Shown one piece after another: positions 29,421 to 38,356 of a stretch of 64,000 bases of DNA. The position numbers were made by a program, and so were the translations under genes. Numbering within the stretch: position 1 is the first letter of the stretch; each line of letters starts with the position of its first letter. The notes under the pieces are model-generated. The model had not been told where the DNA came from and did not search any database. It saw only the letters and a program-made list of their open reading frames with translations. Source of the DNA: Oxalobacteraceae bacterium (GTDB lineage Bacteria; Pseudomonadota; Gammaproteobacteria; Burkholderiales; Burkholderiaceae_D); the NCBI GenBank assembly GCA_013284265.1, contig JABTBR010000008.1, positions 1 through 64,000 of the forward strand, given 5' to 3'.

Positions 29421-30178
29421 TAGTCCTGCCTGTCCTGAAAAATCATGGGTAAAAGCCCTGAATACCTGCCATTGCTGGGGCGCTTTGAAGTATCCACAGA
29501 TTTTGTGGATAACTTTGTGGACAAAGGAAAATTAATTCCGGGAAACGGTCACCTTTCCGCTTGTCCAAGACAGCCAGACCGACAAAAAGCGAAATTTACT
29601 CCCTTTAAAATCAATGACTTAGAAATTGCTTCCTAGGAGAGGGAAAATTAAGTTTTTTCCTCGGCCGCTGTGCATAACTGAAGTATTTAGGCTGTTTTTT
29701 TCTTCGAAATCAAGCTTTTTTTGGTGCCTGAACGGGCTTTATCCACTGTTGCGGCACAGCATGTTAGCAGGCTCTGCAACATCGCGACGCCCCGCATTCT
29801 ACCCAGCTACATTTGGCAAGGTTTGCGCGATGACAAGGGCCTTATCAAGGGGGTATTCTTGCCCAAAAATAGTGCAACGCAGCATAAAACCCCGCCGCCA
29901 ACAGGCAAAAATGTCTAAGTGCCGGTTTACTAAGTACTTTTCATTTTTATCCACAGATTGTGTGGATAACTTTGTGGACAATGGAAGAATCGACCTCTCC
30001 AGCCCTTGGGATAAGGTTTACAACTTGCCTAGTATTGACTGAAACACCATAAAATTAATACTTAATAATCATGCACTTACAAGATGTCTCCGGGCGAGCC
30101 GGATATGTCTGCCTGTTATTTCCGCAGCAAAAAAAATTGTGCATAAGTCGCTTTCACGCACGGGCGTTCAGAATGAAA
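29421..30178. other. Origin-like DnaA-box cluster, gene-free
   Basis: Perfect TTATNCACA boxes lie at 29504-29512, 29669-29677, 29947-29955, 29961-29969 and 30137-30145. One-mismatch boxes lie at 29490, 29516, 29739 and 29973. Two clusters share a 35-base layout (box, inverted box, TTGTGGACAA). An exact IHF consensus (AATCAATGACTTA, 29609-29621) and AT-rich tracts (29590-29720, 30045-30075) lie between. Small open frames here are only the repeats read through. This resembles an oriC or a DnaA-controlled/titrating locus; no dnaA gene is in the window. Confidence 0.65.
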
Positions 30179-30210
30179 AAAGGGCACGTTTCAGGCGAAA
30201 CGTGCCCTTT
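30179..30210 (-). terminator. Rho-independent terminator of hemE
   Basis: A perfect 14-bp stem (AAAGGGCACGTTTC and its complement) with a 4-base loop lies 15 bases past the hemE stop. On the minus strand it is followed by a T-run. It also insulates the DnaA-box region from hemE transcription. Confidence 0.92.
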
Positions 30211-30224
30211 GTTAGCGAGTTACA

Positions 30225-31307
30225 TCAGCCTGCGCGCTGGGCCCGGCTGTAAGTATGCACTGCGTCGACCATCGCCGCGACATTCTCCGGCGGGGTGAAT
30301 TGCGAGATGCCGTGGCCCAGGTTGAACACATGGCCGCTGTCCGCAGCAGGCTTGCCGAAGGCGTCCAGCACCTGATGCACCTGGGCACGGATCTGCTCCG
30401 GTTCGGCGAACAGGATGGCCGGGTCCAGATTGCCCTGCAGACCGACTTTATGGCCGACCTTGGCGCGTGCTTCGCTCAGGTTGACGGTCCAGTCCAGGCC
30501 CACGGCATCGGCGCCGATGTCGGCGATCTGCTCGATCCACTGGCCGCCGCCCTTGGTGAAGACGATGGCGGGGATGCGCACGCCATCCTTGTCACGTTTC
30601 AACAGGGAAACAACTTGCTGCATATATTGAAGCGAGAAGGCCTGGTAAGCGCCATCGGCCAGTGCGCCGCCCCAGGAGTCGAAGATCATCACCGCCTGGG
30701 CGCCAGCATCGATCTGGGCGTTCAGGTAGTCGGCCACCGACTTGGCGTTGATCGCCAGGATGTGGTGCATCAGGTCGGGACGGCTGTACAGCATCTTTTT
30801 AATCGTGTGGAACTCGCGCGAGCCCTGGCCTTCGACCATATAGCAGGCCAGCGTCCACGGGCTGCCCGAGAAACCGATCAGCGGCACCCGGCCATTCAAT
30901 TCGGTGCGGATCTGGGTTACGGCCTTGAACACATAGTCCAGCGTACCCGGTTCCGGCGCGCGCAGGGCCAGCACATCCTGCTCGGTTTGCAGCGGACGCT
31001 CGAACTTGGGACCTTCGCCTTCGACGAAGTACAGGCCCAGGCCCATCGCGTCGGGCACGGTCAGGATGTCCGAGAACAGGATCGCCGCGTCCAGCGGGAA
31101 GCGGTCCAGCGGCTGCAGCGTGACTTCGGTGGCGTAGTCGGAATTGGTGGCCAGGCCCATGAAGGAACCGGCCTTGGCGCGCGTGGCGCGGTATTCCGGC
31201 AGATAGCGCCCGGCCTGGCGCATCAGCCACACAGGCGTGTACTCGGTCGGCTGGCGCAACAGCGCGCGCAAGAAGGTGTCGTTCTGGAGCGGAGCAAATT
31301 GTGGCAT
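30225..31307 (-). CDS. hemE: Uroporphyrinogen decarboxylase
   Basis: HemE removes four carboxyl groups from uroporphyrinogen III to give coproporphyrinogen III in haem synthesis. The 360-residue protein starts [20 protein letters not shown] (ATG at 31307). It has the N-terminal [15 protein letters not shown] signature, the central [11 protein letters not shown] motif and the C-terminal LGHGI motif. It is complete and single, with a strong terminator downstream. Confidence 0.97.
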   Translation of the reverse strand: MPQFAPLQNDTFLRALLRQPTEYTPVWLMRQAGRYLPEYRATRAKAGSFMGLATNSDYATEVTLQPLDRFPLDAAILFSDILTVPDAMGLGLYFVEGEGPKFERPLQTEQDVLALRAPEPGTLDYVFKAVTQIRTELNGRVPLIGFSGSPWTLACYMVEGQGSREFHTIKKMLYSRPDLMHHILAINAKSVADYLNAQIDAGAQAVMIFDSWGGALADGAYQAFSLQYMQQVVSLLKRDKDGVRIPAIVFTKGGGQWIEQIADIGADAVGLDWTVNLSEARAKVGHKVGLQGNLDPAILFAEPEQIRAQVHQVLDAFGKPAADSGHVFNLGHGISQFTPPENVAAMVDAVHTYSRAQRAG

Positions 31308-31491
31308 GGGCGGCAATCGAAAGCGGAAAGAAAGCGGCTATTATCGCACCCCGCGCGGCTTTTTTTCTCATAAGCTTAGGCGCCAGCGCGCGCGTTGGCG
31401 GCGGCACAACGCACAATTTCGCTGGATGAATGCCCGCCCTTTCACTATGATGCGTAGCACCGCATTTTTCAGCCCACTTCCCGGAGCCGCC

Positions 31492-33486
31492 ATGAGCACG
31501 TCCGCCAGCACGTTTGACAGCCCCGCCATCACCGCCTTTGGCGCCTGGCCGTCCACCATCGGCGCGGCGCAAGTAGCGGCGGGCGCCACGCCCTTGTCCC
31601 AGCTGATGCTGGGCGGAGCGGACGGCGGCGACATCTTCTGGCTGGCCGGACGCGCCAGCGAAGCGGGCCGCAATACCTTGCTGCGCCGGCGCGGCGGCGG
31701 CGTCACCGAGCAGACTCCCGCCCCCTTGAATGTGCGCAGCCGCGTACACGAATATGGCGGCGCTGCCTACGTGGTGGACGGCGATACCATCTATTTCTCC
31801 CATTTCGCCGACAACCGTGTGTATCGTAAGGATTGCCAGGATGGCGAGGCCGCTGCTGTCGCCCTGACACTGCCGGGCAGCCAGCGCCACGTCGACTTCC
31901 GGCTGGATCGGCAGCGCCAGCGCCTGATCGGCGTGCGCGAACTGCACGACGCCGACCCGGCCAGCCACGCGCAGCCTGCCAATACCGTCTGCGCCATCAA
32001 TGCCGACGGCAGCGAGACCGTGCTGGCCGAGGGCAGCGACTTCTACGCCGCTCCGCGCCTGTCGCCGGACGGCCGCAGCCTGGCCTGGCTGAGCTGGGAC
32101 CATCCGCGCATGCCCTGGCAGGGCACCGAGCTGTGGCTGGCCGAGGTGCAGGCCGACGGCAGCCTGGGCACCGCACGCCGCATCGCCGGCGGCCCGGAAG
32201 AATCGGTGTGCCAGCCCGAATGGTCGCCCGACGGCCTGCTCTACTTCGTGTCCGACCGCAGCGGCTGGTGGAATCTGTACCGCCTGTGCGCCGACCGCCA
32301 GCGGGTGGAAGGCATCTGCCCGATGGAGGCCGAATTCGCCACCCCGCACTGGGCCTTTGGCGCTTCCATGTACGGCTTCCGCTCGGCCCAGGAAATCGTC
32401 TGTACCTATATTGAACAGGGCGTGAGCCGGCTGGCGCGCCTGCTGCCGGCCAGCGGCAAGCTCGAAGCGATCGCCAATCCGTATGAGGAAATCCGCGAAC
32501 TGCGCGTCGGCCCGGGCTTCATCGCCCTGCTGGGCGGTGGCCCGACCATCGCGCTGGAACTGGCGCGCATCGAATTTAACTGTGAAGAAGTCGAAGTGCT
32601 GGCCCAGTCGATCGCCGAACTGCCGGCCGCGGACCTGCTGTCGGTGCCGGACAGCATCCGCTACCCCAGCGCCAACGGGCGCGAAGCCTATGCCTTCTTC
32701 TACCCGCCGCGCAACCCTGCGGTGCAGGCGCCGGCCGGCAGCAAGCCGCCGGTGATCGTCATCAGCCATGGCGGCCCGACCGGCATGACCGTCAACACCC
32801 TCAAGCTGGCCACCCAGTTCTGGACCAGCCGCGGCTTCGGCGTGCTCGATGTGAACTACGGCGGCAGCAGCGGCTTTGGCCGCGCCTACCGCGACGCCCT
32901 CAAAGGCCAGTGGGGCATCGTCGATGTGGAAGACTGCATCGCCGGCGCGCGCGCCCTGGTCGAACGGGGACTGGCCGATGGCGAACGCCTGATCATCCGC
33001 GGCGGCAGCGCCGGCGGCCTGACCACCTTGTGCGCCCTGACCTTTCACGATGTGTTCAAGCTCGGCGCCAGCTACTACGGCGTGTCCGACCTGAAGGGTC
33101 TCGATCTGGACTCGCACAAATTCGAGTCGCACTACAACGCCTACCTGATCGCGCCGCAGCCGCAAGCGGAAGCGCTGTATCGGGCGCGCTCGCCCATCCA
33201 CCACACCGACAAGCTGGCGCGTCCGATGATTTTCTTCCAGGGCCTGGACGACAAGGTGGTGCCGCCGCCGCAGTCGGAGGCGATGGTCGATGCGCTCAAG
33301 GCGCGCGGCGTGCCGGTGGCCTATCTGCCGCTGGAAGGCGAAGGCCACGGCTTCCGCAAGGCCGAGAACATCGTGCGCACGCTGGAAGCGGAGCTGTACT
33401 TCTATCAGCGCATGTTCGGCCTGCACGCTGCCGACGGGGTGGCAACATCGGCCGCGCCGGTGCAGATTCACAATCTGGCGCCCTGA
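31492..33486 (+). CDS. Prolyl oligopeptidase family serine peptidase (S9)
   Basis: This 664-residue protein has an N-terminal beta-propeller region with TolB-like WSPDGLLYF and DRSGWWNLYR blades, and a C-terminal alpha/beta hydrolase. The nucleophile serine sits in RGGSAGGLT near 505, the acid in GLDDKVVP near 586, and the histidine in GEGHGF near 617. The HGGPTG oxyanion loop is present. No signal peptide is seen, so it is probably cytosolic. ATG at 31492 has GGAG upstream; the frame opens earlier at 31237 but over hemE's coding strand. It lies 22 bases before the SNF2 gene. Confidence 0.92.
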   Translation: MSTSASTFDSPAITAFGAWPSTIGAAQVAAGATPLSQLMLGGADGGDIFWLAGRASEAGRNTLLRRRGGGVTEQTPAPLNVRSRVHEYGGAAYVVDGDTIYFSHFADNRVYRKDCQDGEAAAVALTLPGSQRHVDFRLDRQRQRLIGVRELHDADPASHAQPANTVCAINADGSETVLAEGSDFYAAPRLSPDGRSLAWLSWDHPRMPWQGTELWLAEVQADGSLGTARRIAGGPEESVCQPEWSPDGLLYFVSDRSGWWNLYRLCADRQRVEGICPMEAEFATPHWAFGASMYGFRSAQEIVCTYIEQGVSRLARLLPASGKLEAIANPYEEIRELRVGPGFIALLGGGPTIALELARIEFNCEEVEVLAQSIAELPAADLLSVPDSIRYPSANGREAYAFFYPPRNPAVQAPAGSKPPVIVISHGGPTGMTVNTLKLATQFWTSRGFGVLDVNYGGSSGFGRAYRDALKGQWGIVDVEDCIAGARALVERGLADGERLIIRGGSAGGLTTLCALTFHDVFKLGASYYGVSDLKGLDLDSHKFESHYNAYLIAPQPQAEALYRARSPIHHTDKLARPMIFFQGLDDKVVPPPQSEAMVDALKARGVPVAYLPLEGEGHGFRKAENIVRTLEAELYFYQRMFGLHAADGVATSAAPVQIHNLAP

Positions 33487-33508
33487 GCGCGCCACCACCG
33501 GAATACGC

Positions 33509-36500
33509 ATGAACGATCAGCTGCTGCAGGAATTCGATGCACTGGAATTCAACGAAAAGATGATTCTGGCCCTGCTTGCCCTGCTGGGCGAGCCGACCGC
33601 GCGCAGCTCCGTCCTCGACCACCTGCGCGCCGCCAACCTGAAAGATCCGCAGGAACGCACCTACAGTGCCACCACGCTGGACGACCCGATCCGCAAGCTG
33701 GAACGGCTGGCCTTCATCAGCGTCATCACAGGCCGCGGCTTCGCCTGCAATCCGCGCCTGCGCTGGCCCGCCATGCGCGCCGCCATCGGCGCGCACATGC
33801 TCGACGACCTGTGCCAGGCCCACGATGTGGTGGTGCCGATGCGCCAGAACTGGAACAGCGTCGAGCCGCGCAGCTACCGCGCCGGCATCGCGCGCCTGCG
33901 CATGGCGCTGCTGCGCGGGCAGGCGCCCCAGCAGGTGCAGCCGCTGCTGAACTTCTGCCTGGGCTGCTACGAAGCGGCCCAGTTGCATCCACTGGTGGAA
34001 ATCCTCGGCCGCCCGTTCGAAGCGGGCATGCTGGCGCGCGTCCATCCGCTGCTGCAGGACGAAATGCTGACCGTGCTGCTGCAACATACCCAGCGCGAAC
34101 CGGCAACCGCGCCGCAGTTGCGTGAATTCGCCAACGCCCACTTCCAGCGCCACGTCGACAGCGGCGACGCGGTGGACACTGTGCTGCGCCTGGCGCTGGC
34201 GGAAGACGCGCTGCTGTGCGGCCGCCTCGACGACGCCGCGCGCTACCTGGAACAGACCGAGGGCGCGCTGACGCTGTTCTTCACCAGCGCGCTGGTGCTG
34301 CTGCGCGGCGACCACGAAGCAGCCCTGCCCGGCTTTGAAGCCGCGCTCAAAACGCTGCGGCGCGAGTCCGGCAAGCGCAAGCAGCTGTTCCAGGGATTGG
34401 GCAGCCAGCTCTATGTGCTGGCCCTGCTGCGCGGTGACGCCAAAGAGCACAAACTGGCCACCGCCTACCTGGAGACGGCGCTGCGCGCGCCGCAGCATCT
34501 GGATTCCGATGTCTATCTGCAGCTCGAACTGCTCAGGCAAGTGCAAGCCGGCGTGCGCACGGCCGACACCATCCTCTCGCTGCGCTGGGAAACCGAACTG
34601 CTGCCCTTGATGTTCCAGAGCCTGCTGTACTTCTGGCTGTCGCTGCCGGAACTGGCCAAGCGCCGTCTGGCGCTACAGGAGCTGGCGCAGTTTGCCGGCA
34701 GCGCCGGCTACCACTTCATCGCCGCACAGGCCGCCAGCCTGCTGGGCCATCTGGGTGACGTCGAACAGGGGCGCCACGCGGCCGCGCTGCGCGAGCGCCA
34801 CGGCTTCGCCGATCTGACGGCATGGTTTGAACGCCAGGAGCCCTGGCAGCGCCAGCTCGCCGCCCTGATCAACCTGCAGCAACCCCAGGTACAGGAAACC
34901 TCCACCGCCTCGCGGCTGGTGTGGCTGGTCAGCTACGATGTGCATCTGGGCCTGGGCGAGTTCGAACCGCGCGAGCAGAAGCGCGACGCGCGCGGCAACT
35001 GGAGCAAGGGCCGCCCCATGGGCCTGAAGCGTCTGCGCTACGAAAACGAGGGCATCGATTTCCTCACGCCGCAGGACTTGCGCGCCGCCGAAGCGGTCAC
35101 CGTCGCGCACCGCAACTACCATTCCTCCGGCCTCGCCTACGAGATCGATCCGCTGCGCGGCGCCGCCGCGCTGGTGGGCCACCCGCTGGTGTTCTGGGCC
35201 GACGCGCCCGACATCCGCGTCGAACTGCTGGCGGGCGAGCCGGAACTGCTGATCCGCAAGCTGGGCGGCAGCCTGAAACTGAGCCTGCTGCCGCCCATCC
35301 TCAACACCAGCCCCAACGTGTTGGTCTCGCGCGAAACGCCGACCCGCCTGCGCGTCATCAACGTCACCGACGAACACCGCCGCATCGGCGCCATCGTCGG
35401 CGACGGACTGGTGGTGCCGGCCCACGCGGAACAGCAGGTGCTGCAGGCGATCGGCGCCATCTCGGCCCTCGTCACCGTGCAGTCGGACATCGGCGGCGCG
35501 GCCGCCAACATCGCTGAAGTCGATGCCGACACCCGCCTGCATGTGCACCTGCTGCCTTACCAGCATGGCCTGAAGATGCAGCTGCAAGTACGTCCACTCA
35601 GCGACGGCGCCTACTACGTGCCCGGTGACGGCGCCGAGGTGGTCATCGCCGACGCCGGCGGCAAGCGCGTGCAGACCCGCCGCATGCTCAACGCCGAACG
35701 CGAAGCGGAGCGCCAGCTGATCGCCCGCTGCCCGGTACTGGAAGCGGCCGAGCAGGAACATGGCGAGTGGCTGCTGGGCCAGCCCGCGCTCTGCCTGCAA
35801 CTGCTGGTGGAGCTGCAGGAGATGGACCCGGCCGGCATGGTCGTCGCCTGGCCCGAAGGCGAAAGCTTCCGCGTCACGAAAAAGATCGAGACCAAGCAGC
35901 TGCGCCTGGCCATCAAGAGCAAGAAGGACTGGTTCGCGGCCAGCGGCGAATTGCAGATCGACGAAGACAAGGTACTGGACCTGCGCTCGCTGCTGGAGAT
36001 GATGCAGAACAGCCAGGGCCGCTTTGTGGCGCTGGGCGAAAACCGCTATCTGGCCCTGACCGAGGAACTGCACCGCCGCCTGGCCGAGCTGTCGGCCTAT
36101 GGCATGGCCGATGCCGACGGCGTGCGCCTGCACCCGCTGGCCGCCTTCACGCTGGAAGAACTGGCCGACGAAGCGGGTAGTCTGAAAGCCGACAAGGCCT
36201 GGCGCGACCATGTGGCCCATCTGGCCGCGCAGGCCGACTTCGTGCCGCAACTGCCGTCCACCTTGCAGGCCGAACTGCGCGACTACCAGCTGGAAGGCTT
36301 CAACTGGCTGGCGCGGCTGGCCCACTGGGGCGTGGGCGCCTGTCTGGCCGACGATATGGGCCTCGGCAAGACCTTGCAGGCGCTGGCGCTGATCCTGTCG
36401 CGCGCGCCGCAGGGACCGACCCTGGTGATCGCGCCGACCTCGGTGTGCATGAACTGGATCAGCGAGGCGGCACGCTTCGCGCCGACACTCAAAGTAAAAC

Positions 36501-37666
36501 TGTTCGGCGCGGGCGACCGCGGCGAAATGCTGACCAGCCTGCAGCCCTTCGATCTGGTGGTGGCCAGCTACGGCCTGCTGCAACTGGAGTCGGCGCTGTT
36601 CGCGAACGTGGACTGGCACACCATCGTGCTCGACGAGGCGCAGGCCATCAAGAACGGCGCTACCAAGCGCTCGCAGGCGGTGATGGCGCTCAAGGGCGGC
36701 TTCCGCATGGTGGCCACCGGCACGCCGCTGGAAAACCATCTGGGCGAGCTGTGGAACCTGTTCCGCTTTATCAATCCCGGCCTGCTGGGCAATCTGGACC
36801 AGTTCAATCTGCGCTTCGCCGGCCCGATCGAGCGCCAGCAGGACCACCGCGCCGAAGTGGGCGCGCGCAACCGCCTGCGCCGTTTGATCCAGCCCTTCAT
36901 GCTGCGCCGGACCAAGGCCCAGGTGCTGACCGAACTGCCATCGCGCACCGAGATCACGCTGGAAGTCGACCTGTCCAAGGAAGAGATGGCGCTGTACGAG
37001 TCGCTGCGCCGCACCGCGCTGGAAAAGCTGGCCGCCGTCGAAGGCCCGGCCGAGAAGAAATCGATCCAGATCCTGGCCGAGATCATGAAGCTGCGCCGCG
37101 CCTGCTGCAATCCGCAACTGGTGGCGCCGGAACTGAATCTGGCCAGCAGCAAGCTGGCCGCCTTCGCGCACCTGCTCACCGGCCTGCTGGAGAACCGCCA
37201 CAAGGTGCTGGTGTTCAGCCAGTTCGTCGACCACCTGACCCTGATCCGCGCCCATCTGGACGAGCGCGAAATCGCTTACCAGTACCTGGACGGTTCCACC
37301 CCCATGCTGGAGCGCAAAAAAAGAGTGGACGCCTTCCAGGGCGGCAGTGGCGACGTATTCCTGATCAGCCTGAAAGCGGGCGGCATGGGCATCAACCTGA
37401 CAGCGGCCGACTATGTGATCCATATGGACCCGTGGTGGAATCCGGCGGTGGAAGACCAGGCCTCGGACCGCGCCCACCGCATGGGCCAGTTGCGGCCCGT
37501 GACCATTTACCGCCTGGTGGCGCGCCACACCATCGAGGAAGGCATCGTCGACCTGCACCAGCACAAGCGCGACCTGGCCGACAGCCTGCTCGAAGGCAGC
37601 GACACGGCCGCGCGCATGTCGGCCGGCGATATGCTCAACATGCTGCAGGAAGGCTTGAAGCCCTAG
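33509..37666 (+). CDS. Very large SNF2-family ATPase
   Basis: This 1385-residue protein has a standard SNF2 motor only in its last third. Walker A LADDMGLGKT lies near 948, DEAQ near 1040, TGTPLENHLGELW soon after, and QASDRAHRMGQ near 1316. Residues 1 to about 870 begin with a short winged-helix-like part and alpha-helical repeats; the rest shows no domain I can name. The HepA/RapA family moves on nucleic acid or RNA polymerase; the target here is unknown. It is probably co-transcribed with the upstream S9 peptidase gene. Confidence 0.9.
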   Translation: MNDQLLQEFDALEFNEKMILALLALLGEPTARSSVLDHLRAANLKDPQERTYSATTLDDPIRKLERLAFISVITGRGFACNPRLRWPAMRAAIGAHMLDDLCQAHDVVVPMRQNWNSVEPRSYRAGIARLRMALLRGQAPQQVQPLLNFCLGCYEAAQLHPLVEILGRPFEAGMLARVHPLLQDEMLTVLLQHTQREPATAPQLREFANAHFQRHVDSGDAVDTVLRLALAEDALLCGRLDDAARYLEQTEGALTLFFTSALVLLRGDHEAALPGFEAALKTLRRESGKRKQLFQGLGSQLYVLALLRGDAKEHKLATAYLETALRAPQHLDSDVYLQLELLRQVQAGVRTADTILSLRWETELLPLMFQSLLYFWLSLPELAKRRLALQELAQFAGSAGYHFIAAQAASLLGHLGDVEQGRHAAALRERHGFADLTAWFERQEPWQRQLAALINLQQPQVQETSTASRLVWLVSYDVHLGLGEFEPREQKRDARGNWSKGRPMGLKRLRYENEGIDFLTPQDLRAAEAVTVAHRNYHSSGLAYEIDPLRGAAALVGHPLVFWADAPDIRVELLAGEPELLIRKLGGSLKLSLLPPILNTSPNVLVSRETPTRLRVINVTDEHRRIGAIVGDGLVVPAHAEQQVLQAIGAISALVTVQSDIGGAAANIAEVDADTRLHVHLLPYQHGLKMQLQVRPLSDGAYYVPGDGAEVVIADAGGKRVQTRRMLNAEREAERQLIARCPVLEAAEQEHGEWLLGQPALCLQLLVELQEMDPAGMVVAWPEGESFRVTKKIETKQLRLAIKSKKDWFAASGELQIDEDKVLDLRSLLEMMQNSQGRFVALGENRYLALTEELHRRLAELSAYGMADADGVRLHPLAAFTLEELADEAGSLKADKAWRDHVAHLAAQADFVPQLPSTLQAELRDYQLEGFNWLARLAHWGVGACLADDMGLGKTLQALALILSRAPQGPTLVIAPTSVCMNWISEAARFAPTLKVKLFGAGDRGEMLTSLQPFDLVVASYGLLQLESALFANVDWHTIVLDEAQAIKNGATKRSQAVMALKGGFRMVATGTPLENHLGELWNLFRFINPGLLGNLDQFNLRFAGPIERQQDHRAEVGARNRLRRLIQPFMLRRTKAQVLTELPSRTEITLEVDLSKEEMALYESLRRTALEKLAAVEGPAEKKSIQILAEIMKLRRACCNPQLVAPELNLASSKLAAFAHLLTGLLENRHKVLVFSQFVDHLTLIRAHLDEREIAYQYLDGSTPMLERKKRVDAFQGGSGDVFLISLKAGGMGINLTAADYVIHMDPWWNPAVEDQASDRAHRMGQLRPVTIYRLVARHTIEEGIVDLHQHKRDLADSLLEGSDTAARMSAGDMLNMLQEGLKP

Positions 37667-37730
37667 AAAACCGGGGCTGCGGCGCCTATCCATGTAAGAT
37701 GCCGCATCCCCGCACCACTGGAGAACGACT

Positions 37731-38216
37731 ATGGAAGAAGATAACGCATCCCACCCCGGCAGCCACGGCACGCCCCTGTGCGGAAAAGCCTGGACCGCCT
37801 ATCTGGGCACAGTGCTGCTGGCCCTGCTGCTATTCGGCGCCCTGCTGCCGCTGGCCTTCCGCTGGAACGAACTGGCCGCCGCCGGCGTGATGCTGGTATC
37901 GGTGCTGATCGTGGGCTACCGCGTGCTGGACATCCGCAGCTACCAGCTGTACTACGACGATGTGGGCGTGTGGCTCTACCACGGCATCCTGCCCTGGTCC
38001 AAAGGCGTGGCCGGCGTCAAATGGCGCGATATGGATGAAGCGACCTTCATACCCTCGTTCTGGAGCTGGCTGTCGCGCTCCTACACCATCCGCATCGGCC
38101 ACCGCTTCACCAAGTCCAGCGAAATCCTGCTGAGCCAGATGGCCAATGGCAAGGACGTCGTCGGCGCGCTGAATACCCACCATCAGGAGCTGATACGCAG
38201 CAACGTATTAGCCTGA
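37731..38216 (+). CDS. Two-helix membrane protein of unknown function
   Basis: The 161-residue protein has two hydrophobic helices (about 25-44 and 49-67), followed by a soluble part YYDDVGVWLYHGILPWSKG to the end. That soluble portion looks like a small bacterial PH-type domain, based on strand pattern (YQLYYDDVGVWL, GVKWRDM). It lies 64 bases after the SNF2 gene and may share the transcript. No homologue recognised. Confidence 0.65.
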   Translation: MEEDNASHPGSHGTPLCGKAWTAYLGTVLLALLLFGALLPLAFRWNELAAAGVMLVSVLIVGYRVLDIRSYQLYYDDVGVWLYHGILPWSKGVAGVKWRDMDEATFIPSFWSWLSRSYTIRIGHRFTKSSEILLSQMANGKDVVGALNTHHQELIRSNVLA

Positions 38217-38255
38217 TTTTTCCACCGATTGTTGCACGTTGTAACAGCGCTCTCC

Positions 38256-38286
38256 AGCGTGGGAAATAATGATACTCTCCCACGCT
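38256..38286 (+). terminator. Hairpin before the DUF885 gene
   Basis: AGCGTGGGA and TCCCACGCT form a perfect 9-bp stem with a 13-base loop, followed by TTGG. It lies between two plus-strand genes. The tail is short, so termination is likely but not certain; it could also act as a 5' leader structure. Confidence 0.5.
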
Positions 38287-38356
38287 TTGGCCCGGCGCGC
38301 ATGCCTGATTGCACGGCTTTGCGCGCCCTGCCCAACTCAAGACAAGGTTGTCCAAG

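Noticed and set aside
29626-30042. A 138-codon frame in the priA-hemE gap
   Set aside because: It contains the DnaA-box repeats read as protein (STDCVDNFVDNG, also seen in the frame at 29445), has no ribosome site and no family likeness.
30799-33510. A 903-codon minus-strand frame opposite the S9 peptidase
   Set aside because: The plus strand carries a full catalytic triad and propeller; this frame runs through hemE's coding strand out of frame at its 3' part.
34673-37771. A 1032-codon minus-strand frame opposite the SNF2 gene
   Set aside because: It has the same skewed composition as other antisense frames; the SNF2 motifs on the plus strand are unambiguous.
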